From Paulownia fortunei (taxonomy: Eukaryota; Streptophyta; Magnoliopsida; Lamiales; Paulowniaceae): a DNA stretch of 64,000 nucleotides. Both the position numbers and the translations under genes were made by a program. The notes under the pieces are model-generated. The model was given only the letters and a program-made list of their open reading frames with translations. It was not told where the DNA came from and searched no databases. The DNA lies in the NCBI GenBank assembly GCA_019321725.1, contig CM033107.1, forward strand, positions 12,639,445-12,703,444. Reading direction: 5' to 3'. Shown piece after piece: positions 45,216-57,350 of this stretch; the stretch's first letter is position 1, and every line of letters begins with the position of its first letter.

Positions 45216-45800
45216 GCAAGGAATGGTCAACCAAGAATTAAAGGAATTTCTTGGTCTTCCTCCATATCTAACACCACAAAATCTGTAGAAAATATGAATT
45301 TATCTACTTTTACCATTACATATTCAACAACTCCTCTTGGATAGGTGAGAGACCTATCCGCCAATTGTAAGGTGATAGTGGATGGCTTAACTTCTCTAAT
45401 TCCTAATTTCCTGAAAAAATAGAAAGTGGCATCAAATTAATACTTACTTCAAGATCACATAATGCTTTATCAAAGAAAGATCCTCCTATGGTACAAGGAA
45501 TAGCAAAACTCCTTGGATCTTTTAATTTTTTAGGAAGCTTTTTCTATAAAATGGCACTACACTCCTCTGTGAGATTTACGGTTTCAAACTCCACCAATCG
45601 CCTTTTTCTTGACATCACATCTTTCATGAACTTAGCGTAGTTGGGCATTTTCTTAAGAGCATCTGCAAAAGGAATATTAATATGAATTTTCTTGAAGATT
45701 TCCAAAAAATTTTGCAAATTGTGAATCAATCTTTTTCTTTTGAAATCGTTGTGGAAAAGGAATTGGAACATTAAATTTAGAAGTTTCAAAGTTAGGAGTA
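45216..45800 (-). pseudogene. A' retropepsin region
   Basis: The active-site block reads 'CDLEVSINLMPLSIF' (about 45400-45450), where Athila normally has DLGxSxNLMP; the Gly after Asp-Leu is now Glu. 'TLQLADRSLTYPRGVVEYV' and 'FIFSTDFVVLDMEED' follow, then 'IPLILG' and 'PFLA'. Upstream 'INIPFADALKKMPNYAKFMK' (45610-45690) is the conserved pre-protease block. A stop replaces Arg/Trp in 'ILGxPF'. Confidence 0.75.
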
Positions 45801-45804
45801 GATT

Positions 45805-46810
45805 TTAGCTTCTCAACCCTGTTTGTTCATTTGATTGCATTTCTTCTTGATTTGGTTGTTCCTCCATAGGACTTTCACTTGAAGTTCTTGTCATTGGCTC
45901 ATCAACTTTAGAACTTTTCATTTTCGGCCCTTTGATTTTGGTTCTACTTTGAAGTTGGATAGCTTTGCAATGCTCCATTGGATTCATTTCTGTATCACTT
46001 AGACAATTTTCTTTATGTTTTTTAGCATTAATTTCAGTAGCAAGTTTTCCAATTTGAGTCTCCATTGATTTCATTTGAGCTCCTAAACTTGAAGCTAACT
46101 GCCCTAATTGAGTTTCAATGTTTCTATCTTCACTTCATCTTTATTCAATTGGGCTCTTGTCTCACCAATGAAAGTGCTAATCAAATTCTCCAAAGATGTC
46201 TTTTTCTCACCTACTTGAGGGTTGGGATATGGTGGGCTATTGTAACCTAGTGGGGATTGAAACACATTTTGATTATTGGCATAGAAAAAATTCTCATGAT
46301 TTCTAAGCTCCAGATGGTAGTGAGTAGGTAGTTGATTTTCCCTGAAATTTAAATTATGATTATACACAAAGTTTACATGCTCATTACCTTTGGTTTCCAT
46401 AAATAAAGTGCTAGTGGATGCCATGGAGTCCATTCCTTGCGAAGCTCCATTTGAAGTCGAAGCTGCAATTTGGTTAGAAAGAGCAGAAACTTATGCAGCT
46501 AATTGTGTAAATGAATCTACCTCAAGAACACCGACAACCTTTTTAATGGAAGATCTCTCAAAAGGCCATTGATAGCTATTAGTAGCCATCTCCTCCAGCA
46601 AATTATGAGCTTTATTTGCAGTCTTAGACATCAAAGTCCCACCTACGGTAGCATCTATTATGGTTCGAGTTTGTCTATTCAAACCATTGTAGAAGTATTG
46701 TACCTGTTACCAATATTCATAACCATGTTGAGAACAGCTTCTTAGAAAATCTTTGAACCTCTCCCAAGCTTCATATAGTGGCTCAAAATCTTGTTGGTGG
46801 AATTAAGCTA
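45805..46810 (-). pseudogene. A' gag, C-terminal two thirds
   Basis: The same blocks as in A: 'GGTLMSKTANKAHNLLEEM' (about 46600-46650), 'SPLGYNSPPYPNPQVGEKK', 'KSMETQIGKLATEINAKK' and the acidic 'ESPMEEQPNQEEMQSNEQT'. The N-terminal capsid portion is lost at the junction with LTR sequence near 46812. Confidence 0.75.
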
Positions 46811-46814
46811 TCTC

Positions 46815-47701
46815 AATACATAAGAAAGAACATGTAAATTGTTCACCAATTTGTGAAGTGGAAGTAATGGTTTAAGCTCTCCTTGTCTCCAAGAATAGTT
46901 TGTCTCTAAGAATGGCCTTCTTCTCTCCAAGTCTCCTTATTTTCCTTGTTTCTTGGCTTTTTCTCACTTTTCTCCTCACCCTTCTCCTTACAAAAACTGA
47001 TTTGGATGCTTTTAGAATCCTCAAAATAGATAGGAAATGCCCTAAAGAGGGTAAAATTCCCATTTTAACCTTACTTGTCCACCCAGTAGCGCCTAATATG
47101 TCCAAAACAGTGTGTGCAGTGCCTAGGCATTGCACTTGTTGTCCAAAATCAATTTCTGCAGTGCTTATAGCCTATTTCAACTGATTTTTAACCTATTTCT
47201 AGGATTAACTAGCTTTTATTGTCTGCATATGAATTCTATCTCTATGTATCATCTTTCCACAGGAACTTGAATCAACTAAATATGACTTTTGTGAAGAGAA
47301 TTATGCCGAATATACTAAGATGTATCATCCCAACAAATTTTAACCTAGTGCTAACTCTTGAACTTGGTTTTTCTCATTGATATCGATAGAATTGGATTTT
47401 GTGAAAAACTTAAACATTATAGATCTATCTCTTGTATTTCCATTTGTTCAAGAATAAAATTAAAATGATATTGGAGGAAAGAGTTATGATTGAAATACAG
47501 AAACTGCCATCAGTCACACCACAATTCGGATTCTTCAACATTTCAACCAAGTTTTTGGTTTCTTTCCATGTTCTTCTCCTTTTGTCATTACCTACAAGAT
47601 TTCACACTAAATGCATAAAAAGTAACAAAAATACTTGAAATTAAACCAAATGTTAATCAAAAGGTATATGAATTGTTGGTATAAAACAAACTTATCAAAC
47701 A
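46815..47701 (-). repeat. Right (5') LTR fragment of A'
   Basis: It is homologous to LTR A from about 5125 to 5989 and ends CTTATCAAACA at 47701. It carries a GTGCCTAGGCATTGC variant (47119-47133) of the palindrome in LTR A. Its inner part and the primer site are gone. Confidence 0.8.
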
Positions 47702-48508
47702 TAAGTCCTTACCCTTCCAAAGACTATGAGTACCCTTAGGGCCCAAAACTAAATATCAAATTTACCCTATTAAGTGGTCTAAATTCTTTTCAATTTCTAA
47801 TTCAACATAGATGACAACATTCCCAAAATTTTCCAGTTCAATAATTTAAACTCTTTTAAGTGGCTCACTTTTGTAATTAATTTCTCATTCAGTCGAAATT
47901 AATTTTGAGTGAGCAAATATACTAAACTCATCTACCTATGGTGTATATTACATTTAACCAAATAATTTTAATTTTAAGTAAATGGATTCCACTGAAATTA
48001 TTGGTCAATGTTTGGTCAAAACCTAACTTCAAAAACTAGTTTCCAAAAATCCCCTACTTGAATGAAATTAATGTTTGTGGCTATGCTAACACTTAAACAG
48101 AAATCAAGTGAAAATTTATTGCATTAGGAGTGGTAGCTTGTGCTTTAGACCTTCCTTAGTGGAATATTATCTGATTTACTTGACTAATCCATGAACTTGA
48201 TATCTTGAACTATTCACTTTAGTATAAACTAAGAAATTAGTACTCGTACAGTAGCTATCACAATTGGTTCTCATGGTTGTGTCCATTCTGCCCTTGGACA
48301 CCCTCTCGAATTCAAAATGTTTTGGAGAGATGTTCTCACTTCGCATTTATATAAGTAATCTCCTACTGATTATAATATCATTCTCCACTTTAAAGTATAT
48401 GAATCATTATAAGTTCAACTTAACCTCACTACATGCAGCCGATGGCACTTATCCATCGTAGGAACGGGTAGAAGTTAACTCCAAAGTGCTTTTCTAAATC
48501 TTCATAAC
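47702..48508 (-). other. Copia G 3' untranslated and possible LTR sequence
   Basis: Non-coding sequence following the RNase H end of copia G. It has no sharp LTR boundary that I can define; the left side is cut by A'. Confidence 0.45.
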
Positions 48509-49259
48509 TTAATTATCCCATTGAACTAAGATCTTGGGATTACCGCTATGAAAATTATTATTTATAGGTTTTAGGCACATTCCCCTTAATAAGCAGTGTA
48601 CTTGATATCTATTTAAGCCTTTAGTTAATGAATTTTCAAGGTTCTCATTCGATCTCACATAATCAATGGAGATAATTCCATTAGAGGTCAATGAACTTAT
48701 AGTATTATGTCTCCAACGTGTCAAGACTTACCATTGTACGTAATACTTTATGCCCTTTAAATAGTCAACTGACTATCAAAATGTATCATAGTTGCAGGCA
48801 CCAACTTAAGCCAAAAAGGAATATCTTATAAGAAATTAGGATGGTATTATGCTTTTTCTCCAGCTTTATTTAAAGCTTTGAACTTTGATTCCATCGTGGA
48901 TTAAGTTATAAAAGCCTCAACTCCATCACCAATAGTAAAAACATAACTACTAGCGAACATAGAGTCTTTTGTACCAGATATCTAATTTTGCTTCACTTTA
49001 TTCTTCTAATACAACTGGATGTCTCGTATGGTGTGATCCATAATTTTAGGTGAAGCTTAGATATTTACGAACCCTTTTCAATTCTTTCCAATTACCATTA
49101 TTTAGATTACTTGTGACTCTACTCAGTTATTAATTGAGTAAGTGATATTCAAACGTGTGCAGTTCATGATACTGCCAATTATCCGAGAATATTATAACTG
49201 TGATATGGGCTCACCATGGTCCTTATCTAAATGAAAACTTAAGTCTATTGGTTGTTTTA
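48509..49259 (-). pseudogene. Copia G RNase H
   Basis: The end of the domain is open: 'TRWRHNTISSLTSNGIISID', then 'LENSLTKGLNRYQVHCLLRG' and 'MCLKP', the standard copia C-terminus (usual 'DPLTKGL' reads 'NSLTKGL'). The upstream part (48725-49259) is fragmented but keeps a 'YAVSRLSRYTSN'-type region near 49120-49190. Confidence 0.75.
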
Positions 49260-50059
49260 TTAGAGAAATGACATATGCATTAAACTTCTTAAGTATGTCT
49301 GAACATAATGAGGTTGCGATAGAACAAGTCTATCAGATGTCTTAGAGATCTTAATCCCTAATATGACATTTGCTACACCCATATCTTTCACGTCAAGTTT
49401 TGTCAATATTTCCTTAGTAGTTATGATGATATCATGATTAATATCCATGATCAACATGTCATCTACATATAGATAGACAATGACATAAGGGTTTGTGTGC
49501 CTTTTATATAAATGGATTTGTCACACTCGTTAATTTTGAAACCATATAACATCTTTTTATCCAATTCTCATTCTATTATTTTAGTGCTTACTTAAGCCTA
49601 TATAATTACTTAACGAGTCCACACACCCTTTTCTCCAGTCTAGGAGCAACAAACCCTTCAAATTGTTTTTTATAGATTTTTTCTTCTAATTCACCTTTAA
49701 GAAAAGTAGTCTTCACATCTATTTGATATATCTCAAGATTATGCAATGTGGCGATTATAATGATTAATCCAATAGATGTGATTCTTGTCACAGGTGAATA
49801 CATATCAAATAAGTTAAAGCCTTCCTTTCGTTTGAATCATTTGGCCACCAATATGGCCTTGTACTTGTTAATAGATCCATCAGCCTTATACTTTCTTTTG
49901 AGGATCCATTTTAGCTTAATGGCTTACTACACAGTAGGAGAGAAATCAAGATATCATTCTGCATAATGTACTTTATTTCACTATTAATACTTTTTTTACA
50001 AAATGGAGCTTTTGGACCTGACAAAGCTTCACTATTTTCCTGGGTTTATTTTCCAACAT
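49260..50059 (-). pseudogene. Copia G reverse transcriptase
   Basis: Blocks on the minus strand: 'MYSPVTRITSIGLIIIIATL', 'IYQIDVKTTFLKGELEEKIY', then 'VYLYVDDMLIMDINHDII' with the catalytic YVDD intact (about 49420-49490), 'KLDVKDMGVANVILGIKI' and 'LSQPHYVQTYL'. The first catalytic Asp (IDVKTTFL; usually DVKTAFL) is also kept. Frameshifts separate the pieces. Confidence 0.8.
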
Positions 50060-50345
50060 AAAAGTTAAAAAATTTGGACCAAAGGTTTAGCTATTTTGGT
50101 CCTCTTATTGCATCTAGTTTCTTCTTTGCTTTGATGAGTACCACTTGCAGGTTCATAAGTTCTTTTATAAGAATTAATCTCTTTCCTTTCTTTGCAAGGA
50201 AAGATATTTTCAAAAAAATACAGCATTCCTAGATTCAACAATTGTACCCTCATGTACATCAGGAATTGTTGATTAACACAAGAAATCGATATGCACTACT
50301 ATTGTTAAGCATACACATTGAATATGCAATCAATTGTCTGGCACT
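50060..50345 (-). pseudogene. Copia G integrase C-terminal tail
   Basis: 'IPDVHEGTIVESRNAVFFE'-type sequence, partly with stops, followed by 'NIFPCKERKEI' and a Lys-rich linker (50065-50259). It ends at about 50345, where an unrelated repeat begins. Confidence 0.6.
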
Positions 50346-50354
50346 AAACAGTTA

Positions 50355-50652
50355 TATTTTGGGATCATAATGGGATAATAGCTTGGAATGTAACTTAAAG
50401 ATATGGAATCCTTACCTTCCTAAGGGAAATAGGAAGACGGTTCCCTTGATTTGTTAATTCTAAAACTGAACAGTTTGAGCTCTCAATTTATAACTTAGTT
50501 ATAAATTAATTATTCACTAGTGAATTAATGATAGACAAAGATGAGGAGAAAATTAGAGAGGTTAACGAAAAACCTAACTCTAATTATGAATTGTGTATGA
50601 AGTGTCAAGCCATATACAATGATTATATCGATGGATTACTCGGTGTTGATCA
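50355..50652 (+). repeat. Repeat copy 1 (pair with 53049-53341)
   Basis: Shares 'ATGTAACTTA.AGATATG', 'GCTCTCAATTTATAA' and 'TATGCAATGATTAT'-like blocks with 53049-53341 in the same orientation. The two copies could be LTR-derived. Confidence 0.65.
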
Positions 50653-51540
50653 GAGTGATTTATTCTATAATTACAAGAGTGCAATTTTAGTGTTTTAGTA
50701 AAGGATTCTTGGAATTAATAAATTGGATGAATTTACTAAAGAGTTTAATTAACTATCCAAATTTATTGGGGCTTGTAATTATAGGTCTTCAATCCCCAAT
50801 CCACCTTCATAAACACTATAAATGGACTTAGTGCAACAAATTATATTATACTTATATTTGTATGAAATTATTTCTTAGATTGGGCATTAATTAAAAATAT
50901 CAAGATTACCTATAATATTTAATATTACTGCATGGGTAATAAATAAATAAGAGACACTTATTCTGATATTTATAAGCATTATCTAAATTATAAATTCTAG
51001 ATAAATTCAAAAAGAAGGATACAAATTACTTTTCTAAGAGATATAATTATCTTCCAATCAGAGTTAGAAGAGGAATAGAAAATTGGGATTCAACAACTAT
51101 AAAAAGAGATCACCCCTTGCTCTCTTATACTACACATTTTTTTGAGAAGAGATCTCTTAGTTTTTGGTGAATGTTTTCCTTCCTTTCTCCTAAACCCATT
51201 TTTGTAATTTCATGTGTTGAAAATATCAGAAGAAAAATTATATAGTATAATTTAATTTGGTGTTAAAAACACCCGCTAATTCCATTGGTGTGGATGCTAG
51301 GTTGGAAGATATTAGCATCTGAATCAGTCGGATCAAAGCTTGGAGAGATGGGCTCATAGATTCTAAAAGCATCACAAGAAAAAGCAGTCTTTTTTTCTTT
51401 CAGGTTGTGTTTTTTGAAATACTCTCTATATATTTGGTATATTATTTGGAATAATTTGAAATTGTGTATTCACACAACTTCAAAAAAATTGTGAAATTTT
51501 TTGTTGTGCTTGTACCATGTTTTTCCCCTACGCCCGATTT
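50653..51540 (+). repeat. LTR-like segment with promoter signals
   Basis: CTATAAAAAGAGA at about 51106-51118 is followed by CACCCCTTGCTCTCTTATAC and a region (51260-51400) with 'GGATGCTAGGTTGGAAGATA', resembling copia LTR R-U5. No pol is attached. Boundaries are not defined. Confidence 0.45.
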
Positions 51541-53048
51541 GATCAAAAAATAAAATTATTTAATTTTCAAAAGTTTCAATAACCAGTCTATTTGAATTAT
51601 TGTAATTTTAATCTCTAAGTATGCATGCGTGGGTATTTGCAATGTTGAATGCGTTTTTAATAGTTCGAATGATTTTATCATGTGATGGATGTATAGTGAT
51701 GTTTTTGTGGTCATTACTATTTGGTTTTCAAGGATGGAAAACTTGATGTAATTAATGTTGATTGAATCAAAATTATAAATCAAAATCATAGGTATAGGAT
51801 ATCTATAATTTTCCTTAATCCGCAATCCCAAATGATCAAGATAATATAAAGATAGTGGGAGAAGAAATTAGAAAAATCAGCAGAAGGCGAAAAAAGTCTT
51901 CAGCACCGTAACACCAGAATCTAGCACCGCATCACCAATTGGGGATTTTTATTTTTTTTTCTATTGTTTCTTTTTGGGTTGTAATTTAAATATCTTAGGG
52001 AACCTGACCAAAAAATATCATTTATTTAATTTTTGTTTGTTTACTTGATACTTGTATGAGATACAAATTGCCAAGCATAATATTATATCATTCATAATAC
52101 CCACTTGTAGTCATTAGGAATGTTACGCATACTTGTCATCAATTTAAATAGTTTAATATGTGGTCCTATAGGATAGGAGTAGAATTATTTGGAATAATTG
52201 ATTAAATTTGTGTTGTTAGTTTAATAGTTAAATTTAGAAGAATCACAAATTTAATTTGGGTTTTTATTATTAAGAGTTAATAATTATCGGCTTAAGTTAT
52301 TCCAAATAATGTACTAAAGTTTTTTTAGTAAATCTTTTAATTTTAAATAGGCCCATTAGGATTGGACTTAGCTAGAATAAATTAATATATAAAGATATAT
52401 TAAATAGAAACATTAGATGTTTAGAGAACTCTTGTTGTAAAATAATGAGTGGGAGAGGGTTATCTGACAATATATTCCACAGTCTCCACTATTAACACAG
52501 CACAATGAGATTTAAATGGTGTCTCGTGACACTATAATTTTGTCCTCCCTACGAAGACTATCCAATTAAGTCAATATCAAGGTTGGTTTCCAAATGATAG
52601 AATTTTACAATGTATTTAAAAATTAACCTACCCTATGACAATAATTTTGAGTTAAGTTGGTAAAATCTGAAATAGTAGGTTACACTAATAAAGATGTAAT
52701 TAAAATTAGTTTAGTTGCATCTTGACTAATTTTAATAGTAGGTAATAAATGGATGAAAATATGAGATATTTCATATTTTGATGATTTATTTGTTAACTGA
52801 GATGGTCTCAATTAAAATATCTTTAATTTGAACTATTCAGTGGCATATTAATTGTAATTACCATGAAATTAATAAAATAATTATATGTTCATGCATCATG
52901 CATCACATTTACTATTCTGAATTTTAAGTCGATACTCATACAAGTATTGAATGTTATTTGCTTGTTAAATTCAGCAATTTTATTTATTTCGATGTGATCT
53001 TTGATTTGCTCATTAAAGGTTTGTTAATTAACATTCCTAAAACTTCGT
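51541..53048. other. No gene recognised
   Basis: AT-rich. A 91-codon open frame on the minus strand (51556-51831) has no domain I recognise and is probably chance. 52030-52400 looks like old LTR or spacer sequence. Confidence 0.4.
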
Positions 53049-53341
53049 ATTTTGAGATCATGTTAGGATAGGTAGCTGGTAATGTAACTTATAGATATGC
53101 ACTCCACACCTTCTTGTCGGAAGTGAAAAAACAGCTCCCCTAATTAGTAAATTCTAAAAATGAACAATTTGAGTGCTCAATTTATAAATTGGTTACAAAT
53201 TACTGTTCACTACTGAATTAGCAATAGATAAGAATGAAGAGATAATTATTGAGTTTAACAGAAAACCTAGCTCTATATTTATGAATCATCTATGAAGGGT
53301 AAAATCATATGCAATGATTATATTGATAGACTACTCAGTCT
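53049..53341 (+). repeat. Repeat copy 2, interrupted by L3
   Basis: Homologous to 50355-50652. It stops exactly at the L3 LTR start, and copy 1 supplies the sequence expected at the empty site (GGATTACTCGGTGTTGATC). Confidence 0.65.
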
Positions 53342-54983
53342 TGTAATGCAACTTTAAGGTTGCAAACCCAAGCGCAGGTTGTATTAAGTAATAAATTTCT
53401 CGTGAGTCCGATATCGATCCACCGAGAAGTTGCTTGAAGAATTCAGGATTATAATTCTAAAAAAATGGGATTTATGTGATTCAAAATATATAAAAAAATT
53501 AATATATATTGTAACTAAAAAAATCAAAGTAATAAAAGTACTGAAGATTAAAGATTCACTCTTCAATTTTGGATAGAGAAATAATTATTTATTCTTTTTA
53601 TCTATCTTAATTGCCACCATTGGAATACATACATAATGAAGGTTTTAATGGGAAGATACTATCAAATTGCTCATGCAATAAGATAATCATGATATTGTCT
53701 TACTATTTGCAAATTATTTCTTAACGGCAACACTTACTTATGGGATCAAACATTTATGTACACCTTTGTCAATAACAAATCAAGGTTTCACATTAGTAGC
53801 AGGTAGGGTAAAACCGTACAATAAGCTAAATGAACTCAAGTATTTATTGTGCCATTGGAGATACATAAATCAAGAATAACTACAAAACAAGTAGGATTTA
53901 GATCAAAACTCAAAATAATAATGCAACATACTTAAACATTTTCATAACCATTCTTTTTTCTCCATCAAGAGGTTCACCATTTTTTCTCAACAAAATAAAA
54001 TTTAGAAAGACATAATAAAAGTAGGAAAAACTAAAAATAGAAGAGAAACGAGAATGCATTGCTATTACTACTAGAAAATTTACATTACTAGAAAACATAC
54101 ATTAATACTAAAAAATTTAGCCTAAAGAAACCCTCTACCCCCCCCCCCTTCTTTTACAAGCTTAATACATGGTCCATTTATAGTACTTGGAGTATGCTAG
54201 ATTCCAAACATATTATGGAGGAGTTAATCAAGTGGTATGCTAGTTGCCAAGAGTTGGTAGGTTGTTACACCAAATGCTTAAAATTCTCACCTACCCAATT
54301 GAATTGCATTTTTAGGTCAGATACAACCATCTTTTTTATAATTAGTAAATCACAAAAGTTGTCAATATTTTCATTTTGATATATTTTCATATATCATTTG
54401 TCAAATTTGACTGTCGGATGAGGGAGATATGGTCAAATTATCAAATCATGTCCAACAGCCATCCTTTAACAGTAGCAGCATATTTTAGCATATGTTTTGA
54501 CTATTTTGACACATTTTCTTGCCATTTTATCTTCATCAAACTTGTTTATTTACTCTTATGTATAACATATCCAAATTTTAGTCCAAAATCATTTTGGGCT
54601 TAAGAGATATGATTCAATTGGTTAAATACGTCAATACTGGGCTGAACTATGATACGAATTTTTGATGATCCATTTTGTGTAACCACTTGAATGAATTTTT
54701 TGCTATAATCAAGACTAAATTAAGTTGAGCTTCCAACATAAAAGTTGTAGTTCTATCTCTTAACTTTCAAATGAAGTAAGATTCAGGTCCATAGGACTTT
54801 TGATCATGCAGTTATGTGCAAAATACAAAAACTGCACAAGTTTGGAAACATGCTTCTTTTGATCTTTTTATATTCATTGATTCCTTAATGCAAAATATTA
54901 ATAAAACAAGAATATTAACAAGAATAAACCAAAAAAAGTATAAAGGATTTGATACAAAAATAAGTTAAAATATGCATTTGTCA
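53342..54983 (-). repeat. 3' LTR of L3
   Basis: About 1.64 kb; plus reading starts TGTAATGCAACTTTAAGG, and the minus strand begins TGACAAATGCATATTTTAAC at 54983. The TATA element CTATAAATGG (minus) is at 54174-54183. A poly-C tract (about 54139-54149) lies just downstream of the TATA box in the transcribed direction. Confidence 0.85.
54174..54183 (-). promoter_or_regulatory. LTR TATA box (L3)
   Basis: CTATAAATGG on the minus strand, aligned with the TATA boxes of L2 and of the LTR at 28633. Confidence 0.55.
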
Positions 54984-54998
54984 AATTTTTCCACACTT
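54984..54998 (-). other. Polypurine tract of L3
   Basis: The minus strand reads AAGTGTGGAAAAATT directly before the LTR. L2 has GTGTGGGGGAATT, so the G run has partly decayed to A. Confidence 0.75.
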
Positions 54999-56646
54999 AA
55001 CCCTTGATTGTCCTCGAACAAGCCTAAAACAAACCTAAACTAATCTACTTTTGTAGAAAATCACAATTGCATTTCACATATGCGACAAACCTTTAAACCC
55101 CTAGGTGGCCCAGAGAGGATGAATTATAGTCTAGTGAGGGTTTCCAATAGTGATACCCACAAACACCTATGATAACTATCTTTCAACTATTATTCTCAGA
55201 AAGCAACAAATTAATATGGAAATGAAATCAAAGAAATATTAAGTTTAACTCTTAATCATTCAAAAGTCAATACATTTCCACAATAAGCATGCTTAAGTGT
55301 ATACGTGGATAGTTAATGTAAACAGTGATGAAACTATGCATATTTCAAATAAGTGAATTCTTATAGAACCTTACAATAACCATCAACAATCTCTAATGAA
55401 AAAGTTAAACATCATAAGCTTTTCATTTGGTGCAAATCTCCACTACATTGAAGGCGCCACACGAAATCAAAAGGTTTTCAACAAAGATTGTAATGGGGCT
55501 AAAGGGTAATGGTGTGGCTAATAAATAAAAGGATAGAATGCAACAAAGGTTCTAAAAATTTCATGAAATTAGAGATATAGAGTTTTTCAATGAAAAACTA
55601 TCAAACTCCACGAATCTCGACACTAGGGTCTATTATTATTGAATTAGACCTCTCTTCATTATTTTTTATTCATCTTGCAACATTCCATTTTTAGTTGCAA
55701 CTCGTAATATTTTTAGCACTTTGCAATTTTTCTTTTTCTTTTTTATTAGAAGAGAAACTCCCCCACACTTATCTTATACTCCAACCTAAATTCCTTTTGC
55801 AAGTTCATCTTGTCAATAGAATGTCTCTTAAACTCCAAATTATTTTTAGAACAAGAGTTGGATAATAGTGTATTTAGGCTAGGTAAAAAGATATGGTTAT
55901 AAAAGAAAATATTTATTTATTGAAAAGCTCAAAGTGGCTCACCAAGGGGATGTTCTCTTGGAACATCACATGGAGAACAAGCTGATTTGACAATAGTGCT
56001 AGAAAGCCTAATCCCTTAATCATTTTTCTAGTGGTGCTCTATCAGTCGTTTGCCTCGATAGACTAAAAGAAAAAATTTTAATACTCAACCCCTACATGTT
56101 GAAGATCCAAGTGATGATTAGAGTGAGGGAATAAGAACTTTCTATTTTGACATGATTGTCTTCACACTAAATAACATAACTATTTGTGCAAAAAAAAAAT
56201 TAAGTACAATTATCGCAATAATATATTAACCAAATAACAACATCAAAGTCCAATATAACACCCATCAACAATCAAACCACATTATTCATGCTTAATTTTA
56301 ATCATTAAAGTGGGAAGAACCTCTATGACTAAAAAAAAATCTGTAATTCACAAACTTGTATTTAAAACTTCACAAACTTACCATGTTATGCAAAAAATAG
56401 AGATGCGTTTCAAGAGTGTTACAATTACCCTTTACTCTGCCACCATTTTTCATGATTTTAATGAACCCATGAGGAAACACACTTGATTTTTTTTAAAATA
56501 AAATACTAGAAAAACATTGTCCCCAATGTCAAAAATAGATAAAAAAAGTAGAGTTTAAAAGATATCACCTGAAGTGTGGCTTAAAAAAAATAAAGCCGAA
56601 ACAACACAAAATAAATAGTACTAGATGAAATCATTTACAATAAGTA
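54999..56646 (-). other. L3 3' untranslated region
   Basis: Non-coding, homologous in reverse to 13938-15641. The pre-PPT block 'TTGTTCGAGGACAATCAAGG' is at about 55004-55023 (minus). Confidence 0.65.
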
Positions 56647-57300
56647 TCACAGACTAAGAGTCAAATTCATTTTGTGTTTTCGACCATTGTCCCTATTGGA
56701 CCAATCCACATAGGCCAAGGTTGGATTAGGTTATGGCATATATGCTAGAAGTTTATCAATTAGTTAATCAGGTGTTGGCGCAGAAATGAGGATTCTTCTT
56801 GCAGACAGTGAAATAAAATCTTTTTTCATAGCATGATCTATAAAAGATAGCAAACCATCATAAAAACCATTAACATTAAGAATACATATAGGTTTGTGGT
56901 GAATGTTGAGTTGCACCCAAGAGACAACTTGGAATAATTCCTCCAATATACTAAAACCGCCAGGTAGAATAATGAAAGCATCTACATTATTTAACATGTT
57001 AAGCATTTTATCCTGAATATGTGATACTTTTAGCTCATCTTTAATGGTCATACCTGTGATATTCTGTACTGTTAAAAATTTTGGGATAACTCTCAAAACT
57101 TTAACGCCTCCTATATGAGCAGAAATAGCAACACTCCCCATTAACCCCAATATGTCTCCCACATATACTAAATGATTTTTTCTTTCTACTAAAGTTCTAC
57201 CATAGTTATTGGCTGCCCCTATAAACTCACCATTTTTTCCTGGATTGGATCCACAAAAGACACAAATGCAGTTGAATTTGCAAGTCAAAGAAGCTTCCAT
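56647..57300 (-). pseudogene. LOG-like gene in L3 (cytokinin riboside 5'-monophosphate phosphoribohydrolase), two in-frame stops
   Basis: The best-preserved copy: 217 codons in one frame from ATG 57300 to TGA 56647, close to a normal LOG protein, without introns. Motifs in order: 'CICVFCGSNPGKNGEF' (residues about 10-25), 'NLVYVG' then 'ILGLMGSVA' (normal YGGGSIGLMG), 'KVLRVIPKFL', 'HIQDKMLNMLNNVDAF' and 'ILPGGFSILEELFQVVSW'. These are followed by 'KPICILNVNGFYDGLLSF' and 'RRILISAPTPD'. A TAA at codon 179 and another 13 codons later replace Gln and Glu; without them it continues to 'VDWSNRD' and the end. Compared with LOG enzymes, the catalytic PGGxGTxxE has become PGGFSILEE, and the conserved Arg of MHxRK is Lys, so phosphoribohydrolase activity is doubtful even if translated. 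Confidence 0.85.
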
Positions 57301-57350
57301 TTTTTTTTCTTTTTGAAAGTAAGTTGGGCAAAAATAGAGTGAGTACGGTG

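Larger units (their letters stand above)
42658..47701 (-). mobile_element. Athila element A', sister of A, internally rearranged
   Basis: From left to right: first 1.1 kb of a left LTR, RT, linker, protease, gag, then last 0.9 kb of a right LTR. Integrase, most of RNase H, 3' UTR, PPT, leader and primer site are missing. The left LTR jumps to RNase H/RT sequence at about 43747, and gag jumps to LTR sequence at about 46815. The left flank GGCAT and right flank TAAGT differ, so no target-site duplication is preserved. Confidence 0.8.

Noticed and set aside
51556..51831. 91-codon minus-strand ORF as a protein-coding gene
   Set aside because: No recognisable domain, no homologous copy in the window, AT-rich codon make-up expected by chance.
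56647..57300. LOG copy as a normal host gene
   Set aside because: No introns, in-frame stops, changed catalytic motif, and repeated association with the same retroelement parts in three places.
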